64,000 nucleotides of DNA from Ameyamaea chiangmaiensis (GTDB lineage: Bacteria; Pseudomonadota; Alphaproteobacteria; Acetobacterales; Acetobacteraceae), in contig NZ_BAPT01000006.1 of NCBI RefSeq assembly GCF_025995235.1, forward strand, positions 1 through 64,000, written 5' to 3'. How positions within the stretch are numbered: the first letter of the stretch is position 1; each line of letters starts with the position of its first letter. Below are positions 51,845 through 61,238 of this stretch, piece by piece. Below the pieces are notes generated by a model, which was not told the origin of the DNA, ran no database searches, and saw only the letters and a program-made list of their open reading frames with translations. The position numbers were made by a program, and so were the translations under genes.

Positions 51845-53389
51845 ATGACAGACACACGGACGATACGCCTGGCACAGGACGGTTTTCTGAACCGCCACGC
51901 CCTCGGCCCGCTGGCTGAACGCGTGCGGGTGCCGCGCTTCGACCCGGCGTCGCTCCGCACCGGCATCGTGCATCTGGGGTGCGGCAACTTTCATCGCGCG
52001 CATCAGGCGGTCGCCACACAGGCCGCCATCGAGGTCGAGGGAGAGGCCGGGCTACGCTGGGGCATCGCGTCGGCGACCATGCGAAAACCCGATCTGGCGC
52101 ATCAGCTCGCCCGTCAGGACCGGCTCTTCACCGTTCTGCAACGCGACGCAGAGCGGACCCATCCCATTGTGATCGGCAGCCTGTCCGAGGTGATCTTCGC
52201 ACGCGACGACCGACAGGGGCTGGCCGCGCGCATTGCCGACCCGCAGACGGCCATCGTCTCCCTGACCGTAACGGCGAACGGCTATTGTCTGGAGCCCGCA
52301 TCCGGGTTGCTGGACGCCGCCCACGACGACATCCGCCACGATCTTGCATTCGGGCGACCCGGACAGCGGCGCGACACCACGGAACTGCGCTCCGTCGCCG
52401 GTATCCTGACCCACGGGCTGGCGCAGGTTCGGGCCGCCGGGCACCGCCCGCCCGCCGTGATCAGTTGCGACAATCTGCCCGGCAACGGCGCGATGCTGCG
52501 CGCCGCGACCGCCGCGTTCGCGGCCCTGGCGGGCGACGACGCGCTGGCGCAGTGGATCGAGACACAGGTTCCCTTCCCCGACACAATGGTCGACCGCATC
52601 GTGCCGCCACCCAGCGACCAGGATCGGACCGATGCGCAGGCGGCGCTGGGGGGACTGCGCGACGAGGCGGCGCTGTCGGCCGAGCCGTGGTTCCAGTGGA
52701 TCATCACCGATTTCGACGGGCCACGCCCCGCGTGGGACCGGGTCGGCGCGCTGTTCGTGCCCGACGTCACGCCGTTCGAGACCGCCAAGCTGCGGATGCT
52801 GAACGGGACGCATATGCTGCTGGCCTATGCGGGCGCGCTGGCCGGACTGGAGACGATCGCCGATGCAGCCCGCGACCCTGTCGTCGGCACGCTGGCCGCG
52901 CGCTTCATGCTGGACGAACAGGGTGCGGCCATCGCGTTCGACGACGACGACCGCCGCCGCTACGCCGCCGAACTGATGGCCCGTTTTCGTAACCCCGCCA
53001 TCAAACACCAGATGGACCGCATCGGACGCAACGGCTCGGTCAAGATGGCCTCGCGCATTATCGAGCCCATGCGCGAAAACATGCTGGCCGGTCGTCCGGT
53101 CCCGGGCGCGACGCTGCTGATTGCCTGCTGGATCCGCTGGTTCACCCTGCATGAACAGGACGAGCTCGACGTCGCCCTGCATGATCCGCGCATCGATCGT
53201 CTGGCCGCCATCTGTCGGGACCAGCGCCACGATTATCACGCCCAGGCCGAAGCGTTCCTGACGCTTGACGATGTATTCGGAGAGCCGCTGCCCGACCACG
53301 AACGCGTGGTGGGCGTCGTGGCCGCTCTTCTGGAGCGTCTGGACGATGGCGACGCGCGCGACGTTTTTCGCGCCTTCAGCGTCACCTGA
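51845..53389 (+). CDS. mannitol dehydrogenase family oxidoreductase
   Basis: 514 aa, long-chain polyol dehydrogenase. It reversibly oxidises a polyol or reduces a keto-sugar (D-mannitol/D-fructose, D-arabinitol/xylulose, or fructuronate) with NAD(P). The N-terminal cofactor motif is GIVHLGCGNFHRAHQA. Catalysis is marked by KLRMLNGTH with Lys315, Asn320 and His323, the same K-x4-N-x2-H spacing as in Pseudomonas mannitol 2-dehydrogenase. NGYCLEP and RNPAIKHQMDRIGRNGSVKM are further conserved blocks. Such enzymes are central to polyol use in acetic acid bacteria. GCAAGGAG precedes ATG 51845. Exact substrate not decided. Confidence 0.92.
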   Translation: MTDTRTIRLAQDGFLNRHALGPLAERVRVPRFDPASLRTGIVHLGCGNFHRAHQAVATQAAIEVEGEAGLRWGIASATMRKPDLAHQLARQDRLFTVLQRDAERTHPIVIGSLSEVIFARDDRQGLAARIADPQTAIVSLTVTANGYCLEPASGLLDAAHDDIRHDLAFGRPGQRRDTTELRSVAGILTHGLAQVRAAGHRPPAVISCDNLPGNGAMLRAATAAFAALAGDDALAQWIETQVPFPDTMVDRIVPPPSDQDRTDAQAALGGLRDEAALSAEPWFQWIITDFDGPRPAWDRVGALFVPDVTPFETAKLRMLNGTHMLLAYAGALAGLETIADAARDPVVGTLAARFMLDEQGAAIAFDDDDRRRYAAELMARFRNPAIKHQMDRIGRNGSVKMASRIIEPMRENMLAGRPVPGATLLIACWIRWFTLHEQDELDVALHDPRIDRLAAICRDQRHDYHAQAEAFLTLDDVFGEPLPDHERVVGVVAALLERLDDGDARDVFRAFSVT

Positions 53390-53436
53390 ACCAGAGAGGC
53401 GCGAGCGCTGGGCGCCCTTCCGCCCTTACCCGTTTC

Positions 53437-54126
53437 CTAGCCGCGCGTGCGCCGGATGAACGCGAGTGCCTCATGAAGGTCGGCGAGGACGTGGTGGGCC
53501 TTGGCGCGGATCTCGTCGTTCGGTTCCATCAGGTCGGGGATTACCAGCACGCGGATGCCGGCCGCGTGCGCCGCCCGAGCGCCGCTGTGCGAGTCCTCCA
53601 GCGCCAGACACAAGCACGGTTCGACCCCCAGCTTCGCAGCCGCTTTCAGATAGGGCTCCGGGTCGGGCTTGCCGCGCGTGACGTCGTCACGCGTGACGAT
53701 CGCGTCGAAGCGATCGAACAGGCCAACCAGTTTCAGATGATGATCGGTGCGATAGCGGCTCGAGGACGTAGCAATGGCACGCGGGATTTTATGCTCGTCC
53801 AGATAATCGAGCAGCGGTTCCACCCCCGTCTTGAGAACGAGGCGCCCCGCGTCGACGAAATCGCGCAGGTGTTCTTCCTGCGCGGCGAAAAAGGCATCCA
53901 CCGGGAAATCGGCGCCATAGGCCTCGCGGACGAGGGTGCGGCAGCCGTCGGCCGGCACGCCGATCATCCGGCGACAAAACGTCATCGGAATGTCGTAGCC
54001 CACCGTAAGACCGGCGCTGACCAGCGCCTCCATCGCCAGCGACTCGCTGTCGAGCAACAGCCCGTCCATATCGAAAATGACACCATCGATGCGCTGTTCG
54101 TGTCCGGCGATCGTCTCTTGCATCAT
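53437..54126 (-). CDS. HAD-superfamily subfamily IA phosphatase
   Basis: 229 aa from ATG 54126 (a second ATG follows at once), with GGGAG as SD. The Asp nucleophile motif VIFDMDGLLLDSES holds Asp19 and Asp21. Motif II is ATSSSRYRT, motif III includes VTRGKPDPEPYLKAAAKLG, and motif IV is CLALEDSHSGARAAHAAGI. The C1 cap is helical. This matches sugar-phosphate and phosphoglycolate phosphatases or beta-phosphoglucomutase-like enzymes. DSHSGARAA is close to GPP/YqaB-type enzymes that act on sugar or polyol phosphates. It converges on the mannitol dehydrogenase gene. Confidence 0.88.
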   Translation of the reverse strand: MMQETIAGHEQRIDGVIFDMDGLLLDSESLAMEALVSAGLTVGYDIPMTFCRRMIGVPADGCRTLVREAYGADFPVDAFFAAQEEHLRDFVDAGRLVLKTGVEPLLDYLDEHKIPRAIATSSSRYRTDHHLKLVGLFDRFDAIVTRDDVTRGKPDPEPYLKAAAKLGVEPCLCLALEDSHSGARAAHAAGIRVLVIPDLMEPNDEIRAKAHHVLADLHEALAFIRRTRG

Positions 54127-54284
54127 GCTCTCCCGTCTTTTCCGTCGTTCTGTCAGCGATAATTCTAGACCCAGATAAATAACGACGTCACCTCCGGAGG
54201 GTTTTTCAGTGCGTGCGCCAGCGCGGTTGATACAGTCACGGCCAACCGGAAGCACGATCGGCGAAACGCAGGGCGGGAGACACG

Positions 54285-55010
54285 ATGATGACGGTTTCGG
54301 GACTACCGGGCGAAGGCTGGACGCAGTTGGGCGAACTGGCGCTGGCCTTCGTGCTGTCCAGCCTTGTGGGGCTGGAGCGTGAGGTCAGGAACAAGAGCGC
54401 GGGGCTACGCACCTATACGCTGGTCGGTGTGGCGTCGGCCCTGTTCATGCTGATCTCCAAATACGGGTTCAACAACGTTCTGACGCCCGGGCTCGTCGTG
54501 CTCGATCCCTCGCGGGTCGCGGCACAGGTGGTGTCGGGACTGGGCTTCATCGGCGGCGGCGTGATCTTCATGCGCCGCAATGTCGTGCGCGGCCTGACGA
54601 CGGCGGCCTCCGTGTGGTTGACCGCCGCTCTGGGCATGGCCTGTGGCGCCGGACTGCTGGTGCTGGCCGTGGCGACAACGCTGGGACATTTCGTGATCAT
54701 GTTCGTGTTTCCGCGGCTGCTGCGCTTTATGCCCAGACCCAAAAACACGGCCACCACGCTCGATGTGTCCTATAACGACCGCCAGGGCGTGCTGCGCGCG
54801 CTTCTGGTGGAATGCACCACGCTGCGCTTCAGCGTCAGCCATGTGCGCATCACCCGCAATGGACAGCATGAGGACGGCGAAGGAACTGCGCCCGTCTGCC
54901 TGACGATGGAGGTGCGCGGCAAGCGCCCGGTCTCGCACCTGATCTCGGCTCTGGCCGGGATTGCGGGCGTGGTCGAAGTGGGCACAGCCGACGACGACGG
55001 GCTGGACTGA
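54285..55010 (+). CDS. MgtC/SapB-family membrane protein
   Basis: 241 aa. The N-terminal half has four to five membrane spans with the MgtC signature: LSSLVGLEREVRNKSAGLRT, QVVSGLGFIGGGVIFMRRNV and VRGLTTAASVWLTAALGMAC. The C-terminal cytoplasmic domain (LDVSYNDRQGVLRALLVECT) is ACT-like. MgtC proteins support growth at low Mg2+ and modulate ATP synthase in Salmonella; whether this homologue does so is not known. No Mg2+ leader RNA is evident upstream. It precedes the DHA2 transporter gene closely and may be co-transcribed with it. Confidence 0.9.
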   Translation: MMTVSGLPGEGWTQLGELALAFVLSSLVGLEREVRNKSAGLRTYTLVGVASALFMLISKYGFNNVLTPGLVVLDPSRVAAQVVSGLGFIGGGVIFMRRNVVRGLTTAASVWLTAALGMACGAGLLVLAVATTLGHFVIMFVFPRLLRFMPRPKNTATTLDVSYNDRQGVLRALLVECTTLRFSVSHVRITRNGQHEDGEGTAPVCLTMEVRGKRPVSHLISALAGIAGVVEVGTADDDGLD

Positions 55011-55123
55011 CCTGCGCCGACGCCATGAGTGCGCGTCGCCCGCGCAGGGCCGTCCGGGCCCGGCGCGTCATGCGGCAAGGAGCGCCCTTGCGCCGGAGCC
55101 TGCTCTCGGTCATCACAACGAAC

Positions 55124-56527
55124 ATGCAACGATCGCTTTTCCCACCAACCGGTGACTGTACGGACGAACGGATCGAATGGCTGTCCGTCGTGCCGATCAT
55201 GCTGTCCGTCCTGCTGGCAGTGCTCGATTACGCGGTGGCGAACATCGCGCTGCCGACGATTGCCGGGGAAATGGGGGTTTCGGCATCCCACGCGGTCTGG
55301 GTGGTCAATGCCTATCAGCTGGCCAGCACGATGCTCACCTTGCCCATGGCCGCATGGTCAAGCCGGATCGGGGCCGCCCGTACATGCATGATGGGGCTGG
55401 TGGTGATCATGCTGGGCTCGTCACTCTGCGCGGCGGCGCACTCGTTCGCGGTGCTGGTGATCGCACGCATGATCCAGGGGTGTGGCGGGGCCTGCATACT
55501 GGCCGTTGCCGCCGCGCTGATCCGCTCGGCCTATCCCGCCTCGAAACTCGGGCGCGGGCTTGCCCTCAACGCGCTGGTAACGGCGATGGGCGTGGCGCTG
55601 AGCCCATCGGTCGCAGCGATCATTCTCTCCGTCGCGTCGTGGCGATGGCTGTTTCTGTTCAATCTTCCCTTCGGTGGCGTGGCCCTGGTGCTGTCGGCCC
55701 TGTTCATGCGCGGCGCACCCCCGGTGATCGAGCGCATCGACTGGCTGTCGAGCCTTCTGTGTCTGATCGCCTTCGGCAGCGTCATCGTCGGCAGCGACCT
55801 GCTGGTGCATGCCATTGCCCCCATGGGCGCGGCCGCGCTGATCGGTCTGGGTGCGGTATGTTTTGTCCTGCTGCTGCGCAGCCAGCACGGTCTGGCGGCA
55901 CCCATCCTCCCCGTTGACCTGCTGGCCATCCGCGACTTCCGCGTGGCGGCACTCGTCTGCTTCCTGGGATACGCGGGCGCCAACTTCTTCATGATCTCCA
56001 CGCCGTTCACGCTGGTGAATCACTTTCATCGATCGCCGGTGCTGACCGGACTGCTGATCACGCCGTGGCCAGTCGGGATGATGGTTGCCTCTCCCTTCGT
56101 GGGTCGGCTGGCAGACCGTTACCCGGCCGCGATCCTGTCATCGCTGGGACTGTTCATCGTCGGCATGGGTTATCTGCTCCTGCGTCTTGCGCCGGCCTCT
56201 GCCTCCAACCTCGATCTGATGCTGCGGATGGGCTTCGCGGGCATCGGGTATGCCCTGTTCGTGGCGCCCAACAACAAGGCGATGATGGCGGCCTCGCCCG
56301 TTGAACGCTCCGGCGGTGCAAGCGGCATGATGTCGATCGCGCGCCTGACCGGCCAGACCACGGGCGCCACGCTGGTCGCGCTCTTACTGGCGATCTTCCC
56401 CACAGAACCTTCACTGAACTGTCTCGAGTTCGGGACTGTGGTGGTCTGGATCGGCGCCCTGGTCAGCGCCTCGCGCCTGAAGGCGCGGCCGACGCTTGCT
56501 GTGGCCGCGTCCTCACACGGCACATGA
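55124..56527 (+). CDS. DHA2-family MFS transporter (SmvA/QacA-like)
   Basis: About 467 aa from ATG 55124; the frame is open to ATGs at 55070 and 55025, and no SD decides. The hydrophobic part starts at VVPIMLSVLLAVLDYAVANI, followed by ALPTIAGEMGVSASHAVWVV. Motif A region is LPMAAWSSRIGAARTCMMGL, motif C-like ALSPSVAAIILSVASW. About 14 spans are expected. This family exports cationic biocides, dyes and other toxicants by proton antiport. It has no HlyD partner beside it, unlike the pump at 7760. It ends 4 nt from the convergent lipoprotein gene. Confidence 0.88.
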   Translation: MQRSLFPPTGDCTDERIEWLSVVPIMLSVLLAVLDYAVANIALPTIAGEMGVSASHAVWVVNAYQLASTMLTLPMAAWSSRIGAARTCMMGLVVIMLGSSLCAAAHSFAVLVIARMIQGCGGACILAVAAALIRSAYPASKLGRGLALNALVTAMGVALSPSVAAIILSVASWRWLFLFNLPFGGVALVLSALFMRGAPPVIERIDWLSSLLCLIAFGSVIVGSDLLVHAIAPMGAAALIGLGAVCFVLLLRSQHGLAAPILPVDLLAIRDFRVAALVCFLGYAGANFFMISTPFTLVNHFHRSPVLTGLLITPWPVGMMVASPFVGRLADRYPAAILSSLGLFIVGMGYLLLRLAPASASNLDLMLRMGFAGIGYALFVAPNNKAMMAASPVERSGGASGMMSIARLTGQTTGATLVALLLAIFPTEPSLNCLEFGTVVVWIGALVSASRLKARPTLAVAASSHGT

Positions 56528-56531
56528 TGCG

Positions 56532-56975
56532 TCAGCGGCAGATATGACGGTTGCCGTCGGCCCCGATATAGGTGGCGGTCTGGGCATCGTAACACGCGCT
56601 GAGCACACAGGCGTTCCCTGAACGGCCCGGCTCGGGATAGTTCGCCGCCGCGATCTGGTTCGCCTCGCGCGCGGCCGTGCCGCACAAAGGGGTGTTGGCC
56701 GGAGCGGAGGGGTCGTTGGTCAGTTGCGCCTCGTTGGCCGGCGGCGGACCTTCCACCACCGTGCCGGGGGCGAAATCCTGCGGCGGGATATGGGTTGCGG
56801 GCTGAGACGCCGTGGCCTGCGGCGTCTGGTCGGCGCACCCCGCCAACGCCGCGCAGACTACCAGCACTGCCGCCGAGGCGAGGGCCCGCGCAGGTGTGGC
56901 GGCCTTGGCCGAAGGCCGGAGTTCCGGGGGCGTAAACGGCATCGGCGAGGCTTCCATGTCTGTCTTGAACGCCAT
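56532..56975 (-). CDS. small Cys-containing lipoprotein
   Basis: 147 aa from ATG 56975; ATG 56942 with GGAAG upstream is an equally good start, and the frame stays open further 5' without support. The hydrophobic leader ends in the lipobox AALAGCADQ. A Pro/Thr/Gln-rich linker (QATASQPATHIPPQDFAPGT) leads to a small domain with NTPLCGTAAREANQIAAANY, GRSGNACVLSACYDAQTATY and GADGNRHICR. Four Cys remain after lipidation, probably in two disulphides in the periplasm. No known domain recognised. Confidence 0.7.
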   Translation of the reverse strand: MAFKTDMEASPMPFTPPELRPSAKAATPARALASAAVLVVCAALAGCADQTPQATASQPATHIPPQDFAPGTVVEGPPPANEAQLTNDPSAPANTPLCGTAAREANQIAAANYPEPGRSGNACVLSACYDAQTATYIGADGNRHICR

Positions 56976-57080
56976 CTTTGCCGCAAGCTCCTGCCGTGGC
57001 CAAGCCCTGCCGCGCGTGGTGCGATCTTTCCCCGCCCGCCATGCGTTCCTACGGTCATCCGACCCGCCCGGAGAACGACG

Positions 57081-57266
57081 ATGCCCTGGACCCCGCACGA
57101 CGCGCCAACCCACACCCACAAGGCCGATACACACCCTTTGCAGGTACTGTGGGCCAAGGTTGCAAACGACTGCCTTGCCCGGACGGGCGACGAAGGCCGC
57201 GCGATACGCGAGGCCAACGCCGTGATCGCCCGGCAGTCCGGCAACGCGCCGCCCCATAAAAGCTAG
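57081..57266 (+). CDS. small conserved protein of unknown function (MPWTPHDA-type)
   Basis: 61 aa: MPWTPHDAPTHTHKADTHPL, QVLWAKVANDCLARTGDEGR, AIREANAVIARQSGNAPPHKS is its tail. The pattern MPW-x2-DA-x2-HT-x-KA...WA-x-VAN-x2-L-x2-TGDEGRAIR-x-ANA is one I know from many short alphaproteobacterial and phage proteins without a function. CCGGAGA gives a good SD for ATG 57081. The protein is soluble, His-rich at the N-terminus and helical. It sits between a divergent lipoprotein gene and convergent xseA. No phage genes surround it. Confidence 0.8.
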   Translation: MPWTPHDAPTHTHKADTHPLQVLWAKVANDCLARTGDEGRAIREANAVIARQSGNAPPHKS

Positions 57267-57276
57267 CCGGACGCGT

Positions 57277-58725
57277 TCAGATATCGAGCGTGCCCTGCGC
57301 CCCGGTGCGCGGCCGCTCGATCCGCGCGGCACGTTCTCCGTCACGGAAGGTCAGGGTGACCTGCGCACCGGGCCGTGCCCCCTCGGCCCGCGTCACCGGA
57401 CGCCCGTCGGCATCGCGAACCAGAACATACCCGCGCTCCAGCACGCCGAGCGGCGACATCGCCTCCAGCCGCCCGGCCAGTCCGTCGAGTCGCGCGCGCT
57501 GGACCCGCAACAGGCCCAGCAACGGCGCGGGGCGGACGCGCTGACGCTCCAGCCGCGCGGTGCGATCGCGCAGGGCCTGCCGCAGACCGGACGCCAGCTC
57601 GCTGCCCAGCATCGCCAGCCGCGCGCGCCGCAACGCGATCGGGCCGGACGGCGTGGGCATGCGCCGTTCCACCGCGATCAGATCAGCGCGCCGCCGCTGC
57701 ACCAGCCCCGGCAATGCCCGATCAAGCCGGTGTGCCCGGTCGTCGAGTCGCATCCGCGCCGTGTCCAGCAGACGCGGCAGGTCCGGCAGGCGCCCCCCTG
57801 CGCGTTCGAGGCGCATCCGCAGCCCCTGCATCACACGCCCCAGGCCGTTGTCCAGCCGCGCCGCACGGTGGGCCAGATCAGCCAGCAGTTCGGCGCGCAT
57901 CGGCACCGCCATCTCGGCCGCCGCGGTCGGCGTCGGCGCGCGACGGTCGGAGACGAAGTCGATCAGCGTCGTGTCGGTCTCATGCCCGACCGCCGAGATA
58001 AGCGGGATCCGGCAGGCAGCGGCGGCGCGCAGGACGCTTTCGTCGTTGAACGCCATCAGGTCTTCCAGCGACCCGCCGCCACGCGCGACGATCAGCACGT
58101 CCGGGCGCGGAACGGCACCCCCCGGACGCAGGGCATCGAACCCGGCAATGGCCACCGCGATCTGGGCCGCCGCCCCCTCCCCCTGCACCGCGACGGGCCA
58201 GATAAGCAGGGAACGGGGAAACCGACGGCTGACGGTCGTGCGAATATCGTGCAGCACTGCGCCCTGTGCCGAGGTGACCACCCCGATCAGGCGCGGCAGG
58301 AACGGGATCGCGCGCTTCCGGGCAGCGTCGAACAGGCCCTCTTCGGCCAGTCGCAGGCGCAGACGCTCGATCCGGGCCAGCAGCGCGCCCTCGCCCGCGT
58401 ATTCCATCCGATCGATGACCAGCTGGTATGACGAGCGCTCGCCATAGGCCGAGATCCGGCCGCTCGCGATGATCTCCAGACCGTTCTCCGGCACAAGGCC
58501 GAGGCGCGAGACCGAGCCGCGCCAGACCACCGACGCGATCTTGCCCCCCTCGTCCTTGAGCGAGAAATACAGGTGTCCGGACGGATAGCGTTTGAATTCG
58601 GTGATCTCGCCGCGCACGCGCACGCGTCCGAACGCCCCTTCAAGCGTGCGTTTGATGGCGCCGGAGATTTCCGACACCGTATAGTCGGGCACGTTACCCG
58701 GTCCGCTGCTTGCCTGTTCGTCCAT
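57277..58725 (-). CDS. xseA: exodeoxyribonuclease VII large subunit
   Basis: 482 aa from ATG 58725; an in-frame ATG at 58752 is the alternative. With XseB it degrades single-stranded DNA to oligonucleotides during repair. The N-terminal OB domain is VRVRGEITEFKRYPSGHLYF followed by SLKDEGGKIASVVWRG. The catalytic domain includes GVVTSAQGAVLHDIRTTVSR and DVLIVARGGGSLEDLMAFND, then SAVGHETDTTLIDFVSDRRA with the expected catalytic residues. The C-terminal 180 residues form a long Arg/Leu-rich coiled coil. Divergent from purD across 84 nt. xseB is not seen in the window. Confidence 0.96.
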   Translation of the reverse strand: MDEQASSGPGNVPDYTVSEISGAIKRTLEGAFGRVRVRGEITEFKRYPSGHLYFSLKDEGGKIASVVWRGSVSRLGLVPENGLEIIASGRISAYGERSSYQLVIDRMEYAGEGALLARIERLRLRLAEEGLFDAARKRAIPFLPRLIGVVTSAQGAVLHDIRTTVSRRFPRSLLIWPVAVQGEGAAAQIAVAIAGFDALRPGGAVPRPDVLIVARGGGSLEDLMAFNDESVLRAAAACRIPLISAVGHETDTTLIDFVSDRRAPTPTAAAEMAVPMRAELLADLAHRAARLDNGLGRVMQGLRMRLERAGGRLPDLPRLLDTARMRLDDRAHRLDRALPGLVQRRRADLIAVERRMPTPSGPIALRRARLAMLGSELASGLRQALRDRTARLERQRVRPAPLLGLLRVQRARLDGLAGRLEAMSPLGVLERGYVLVRDADGRPVTRAEGARPGAQVTLTFRDGERAARIERPRTGAQGTLDI

Positions 58726-58809
58726 CCGTGCAGTGTATGCTACACAGCGCACGACTGAAACAGGGGGTGTGACCGCGACGACGCGGCACCGGAGACGAAA
58801 GGATCATCG

Positions 58810-60099
58810 ATGCGGGTTCTGCTGGTCGGATCGGGGGGACGGGAACATGCGCTGGCCGAGGCGATCGCGCGCTCGCCCGCCCTGAACGCCCTCTTCATCG
58901 CACCCGGCAACCCCGGCATGGAAGGACTGGGCACCTGCGTCGCCATCGCGGCCGACGACGTGCCGGGACTGATCTCCTTCGCGGTCGAACACGGAATCGA
59001 GCTGATCGTCCCAGGCCCCGAGGCGCCGCTGGTCGCGGGTCTGGCCGATGCGTGCGCGTCGGTCAACATTCCCTGCGCCGGGCCGCTTCAGGCCGCCGCC
59101 GCACTGGAGGGCAGCAAGACCTTCACCAAGGAAATCTGCGACGCGGCCCGCATCCCGACCGCGCGCTGGGAACGGTTCGAGGACGCCGACGCGGCGATCG
59201 CCTTCGTCCGCCGCCGGGGTGCCCCGATCGTGATCAAGGCCGATGGCCTGGCCGCCGGCAAGGGCGTGGTCGTTGCCCAGACCGTGGCGGAGGCGGAAGC
59301 CGCCATCGACGCCATCATGCGCGACAAGGCCCTGGGTGCCGCCGGGCACGCCGTGGTGATCGAGGAGTGTCTCACCGGTGACGAGGTCTCACTGTTCGCG
59401 TTCTGCGCGGACGAAACCGCCGTGCTGATCGGGGCGGCGCAGGACCACAAACGCATCGGCGACGGCGACACCGGCCCGAACACCGGCGGCATGGGGGCGA
59501 TCTCCCCCCCTCCGGGTTTCGACCGCGCCGCGCAGGAGGCCGCGCTGGACGTCTTCGTCCGTCCGATGCTGGTCGAAATGGTGCGTCGCGGCACGCCGTT
59601 CCGGGGCATCATCTTCGCGGGCCTGATGCTGACGGCCGACGGCGCGCGTCTGATCGAATACAATGTCCGCTTCGGCGACCCGGAAGCGCAGACGCTGTTG
59701 ATCCGGCTGCGCTCGGACCTGCTGCCGGCGTTGCAGGCGCTGGCACTCGGCACGCTCGACGACGTCGCCATCGATTTTTCCGACGACGCCTCCGCCACAA
59801 TCGTGATCGCGGCGCGCGGCTATCCGGGGAAGCCTGTGACCGGCACGGTCATCGGCGGGCTCGACGCCGTCGCCGCCACGCCAGGCGTGCACCTGTTCCA
59901 GGCCGGTACCGCGCGCGATGCGAACGGGGATATCGTCGGCGCGGGGGGGCGCGTTCTGGGCATCAGCGCGGCCGCGCCCACACTGCGCGCGGCCGTCGAC
60001 ATCGCCTATGACGGTGTCGCGCGGTTGCGCTGGGACGATGCGGTCTGGCGCCGCGATATCGGTGCCCGCGCGCTCGCGGCGACCGCCCCGCACGGCTGA
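58810..60099 (+). CDS. purD: phosphoribosylamine-glycine ligase
   Basis: 429 aa. It joins glycine to 5-phosphoribosylamine with ATP, giving GAR, the second step of purine synthesis. N-terminal VLLVGSGGREHALAEAIARS, then the ATP-grasp domain with IVIKADGLAAGKGVVVAQTV and EECLTGDEVSLFAFCADE. The glycine/ATP site is GDGDTGPNTGGMGAISPPPG. EYNVRFGDPEAQTLL carries the metal-binding Glu and Asn. Length equals E. coli PurD. No purine riboswitch is visible in the short 5' gap. Confidence 0.97.
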   Translation: MRVLLVGSGGREHALAEAIARSPALNALFIAPGNPGMEGLGTCVAIAADDVPGLISFAVEHGIELIVPGPEAPLVAGLADACASVNIPCAGPLQAAAALEGSKTFTKEICDAARIPTARWERFEDADAAIAFVRRRGAPIVIKADGLAAGKGVVVAQTVAEAEAAIDAIMRDKALGAAGHAVVIEECLTGDEVSLFAFCADETAVLIGAAQDHKRIGDGDTGPNTGGMGAISPPPGFDRAAQEAALDVFVRPMLVEMVRRGTPFRGIIFAGLMLTADGARLIEYNVRFGDPEAQTLLIRLRSDLLPALQALALGTLDDVAIDFSDDASATIVIAARGYPGKPVTGTVIGGLDAVAATPGVHLFQAGTARDANGDIVGAGGRVLGISAAAPTLRAAVDIAYDGVARLRWDDAVWRRDIGARALAATAPHG

Positions 60100-60136
60100 C
60101 GCGTCTCCGAACCCGCGACTGAAAAGGCCAGACGCG

Positions 60137-61231
60137 ATGCGCAACCCCGTCCGCAGCAGTCTCGCCGCGTCCGTCCTCAGTCTGGTCGGAAGCCTTGCCG
60201 CGTGCGGCGCCGTTGCCGCGACGCCCGAGCCCCGGGCGGCGCCGGGCCTTGCGGTGGAGGTCTTTGCCTCGGGCCTGCCCTCGGCGCGGGAAATCGCGCT
60301 GGGCGCGCACGGCACGGTCTTCGTCGGCTCGATGGCCGCCGGGGTGGTCTATGCCGTAACCCCACACGCGACCGGCGCGCCGCAGGTCCGGATCGTGGCG
60401 TCCGGACTGCAGCAGCCGGTGGGTGTCGCGTTTCATGACGGGGCCCTGTTCGTCTCCGCGACACGCCGGATCGTGGTCCTGCGCAATATCGAGGCGCATC
60501 TGGACGCGCCGCCGAAGCCCGATACCCTGATCGCCGACCTGCCCTGGCGCGAGGGGGATCACGACTGGAAATTCATCGCCTTCGGTCCCGACGGGCGTCT
60601 GTATGTGCCGATCGGCGCACCATGCAACATCTGCGCCATCGGGCATGACTACGGCAAGATCATGCGTTTTTCGGCCGATGGCACGCACGCCGAATCCATC
60701 GCGTTCGGCATCCGCAATTCGGTGGGTCTTGCCTGGGACGCCCGTGGCGCGTTGTGGTTCACGGACAATGGCCGCGACTGGCTGGGGGACGACCGGCCGT
60801 CCGACGAACTCAATCGCCTCGACCATGACGGACAGGAGTTCGGCTATCCGTTCTGCCATCAGGGCGATCTTGCCGATCCGCAATTCGGCGCGGGCCACCC
60901 CTGTTCGGCCTTCACTCCGCCGGTCGTGAAGCTCGGGGCCCATGTCGCCGCGCTGGGCCTGCGGTTCGACGGCGACCCCGCCGCGCCAGCCGCGTTGCGC
61001 GGGCGGGTCCTGATCGCCGAGCACGGGTCGTGGAACCGCAGCACGCCATCGGGCTATCGCGTTGTCGCGGTCGACCCCGCAACCGGCGCACAGACCGTTC
61101 TGCTCGACGACCGCGCGGCCGACGGAACGGTGCTGGGACGCCCGGCCGACGTGCAGCCCCTGCCCGACGGATCGGTTCTGATCAGTGACGAACGACGCGG
61201 CGTGCTTCTACGCCTGCACGCCGCCCCCTGA
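60137..61231 (+). CDS. PQQ-dependent sugar dehydrogenase family (soluble GDH-like) protein
   Basis: 364 aa from ATG 60137. The leader ends in SLVGSLAACGAVAA, which fits either a lipobox (LAAC) or a type I signal site. The rest is a six-bladed propeller of the GSDH/aldose sugar dehydrogenase type: GLAVEVFASGLPSAREIALG, GRLYVPIGAPCNICAIGHDY, ESIAFGIRNSVGLAWDARGA, LWFTDNGRDWLGDDRPSDEL and GEFGYPFC-like EFGYPFCHQGDLADPQ. These motifs match periplasmic aldose dehydrogenases and related soluble propellers. Whether PQQ is bound is not certain. It ends 7 nt from the convergent YhdP-like gene. Confidence 0.85.
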   Translation: MRNPVRSSLAASVLSLVGSLAACGAVAATPEPRAAPGLAVEVFASGLPSAREIALGAHGTVFVGSMAAGVVYAVTPHATGAPQVRIVASGLQQPVGVAFHDGALFVSATRRIVVLRNIEAHLDAPPKPDTLIADLPWREGDHDWKFIAFGPDGRLYVPIGAPCNICAIGHDYGKIMRFSADGTHAESIAFGIRNSVGLAWDARGALWFTDNGRDWLGDDRPSDELNRLDHDGQEFGYPFCHQGDLADPQFGAGHPCSAFTPPVVKLGAHVAALGLRFDGDPAAPAALRGRVLIAEHGSWNRSTPSGYRVVAVDPATGAQTVLLDDRAADGTVLGRPADVQPLPDGSVLISDERRGVLLRLHAAP

Positions 61232-61238
61232 GACGCAC

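Noticed and set aside
57081..57266. Possible prophage remnant because similar small proteins occur in phages
   Set aside because: No integrase, capsid, terminase or att-like repeat is visible around it, and neighbours are housekeeping genes.
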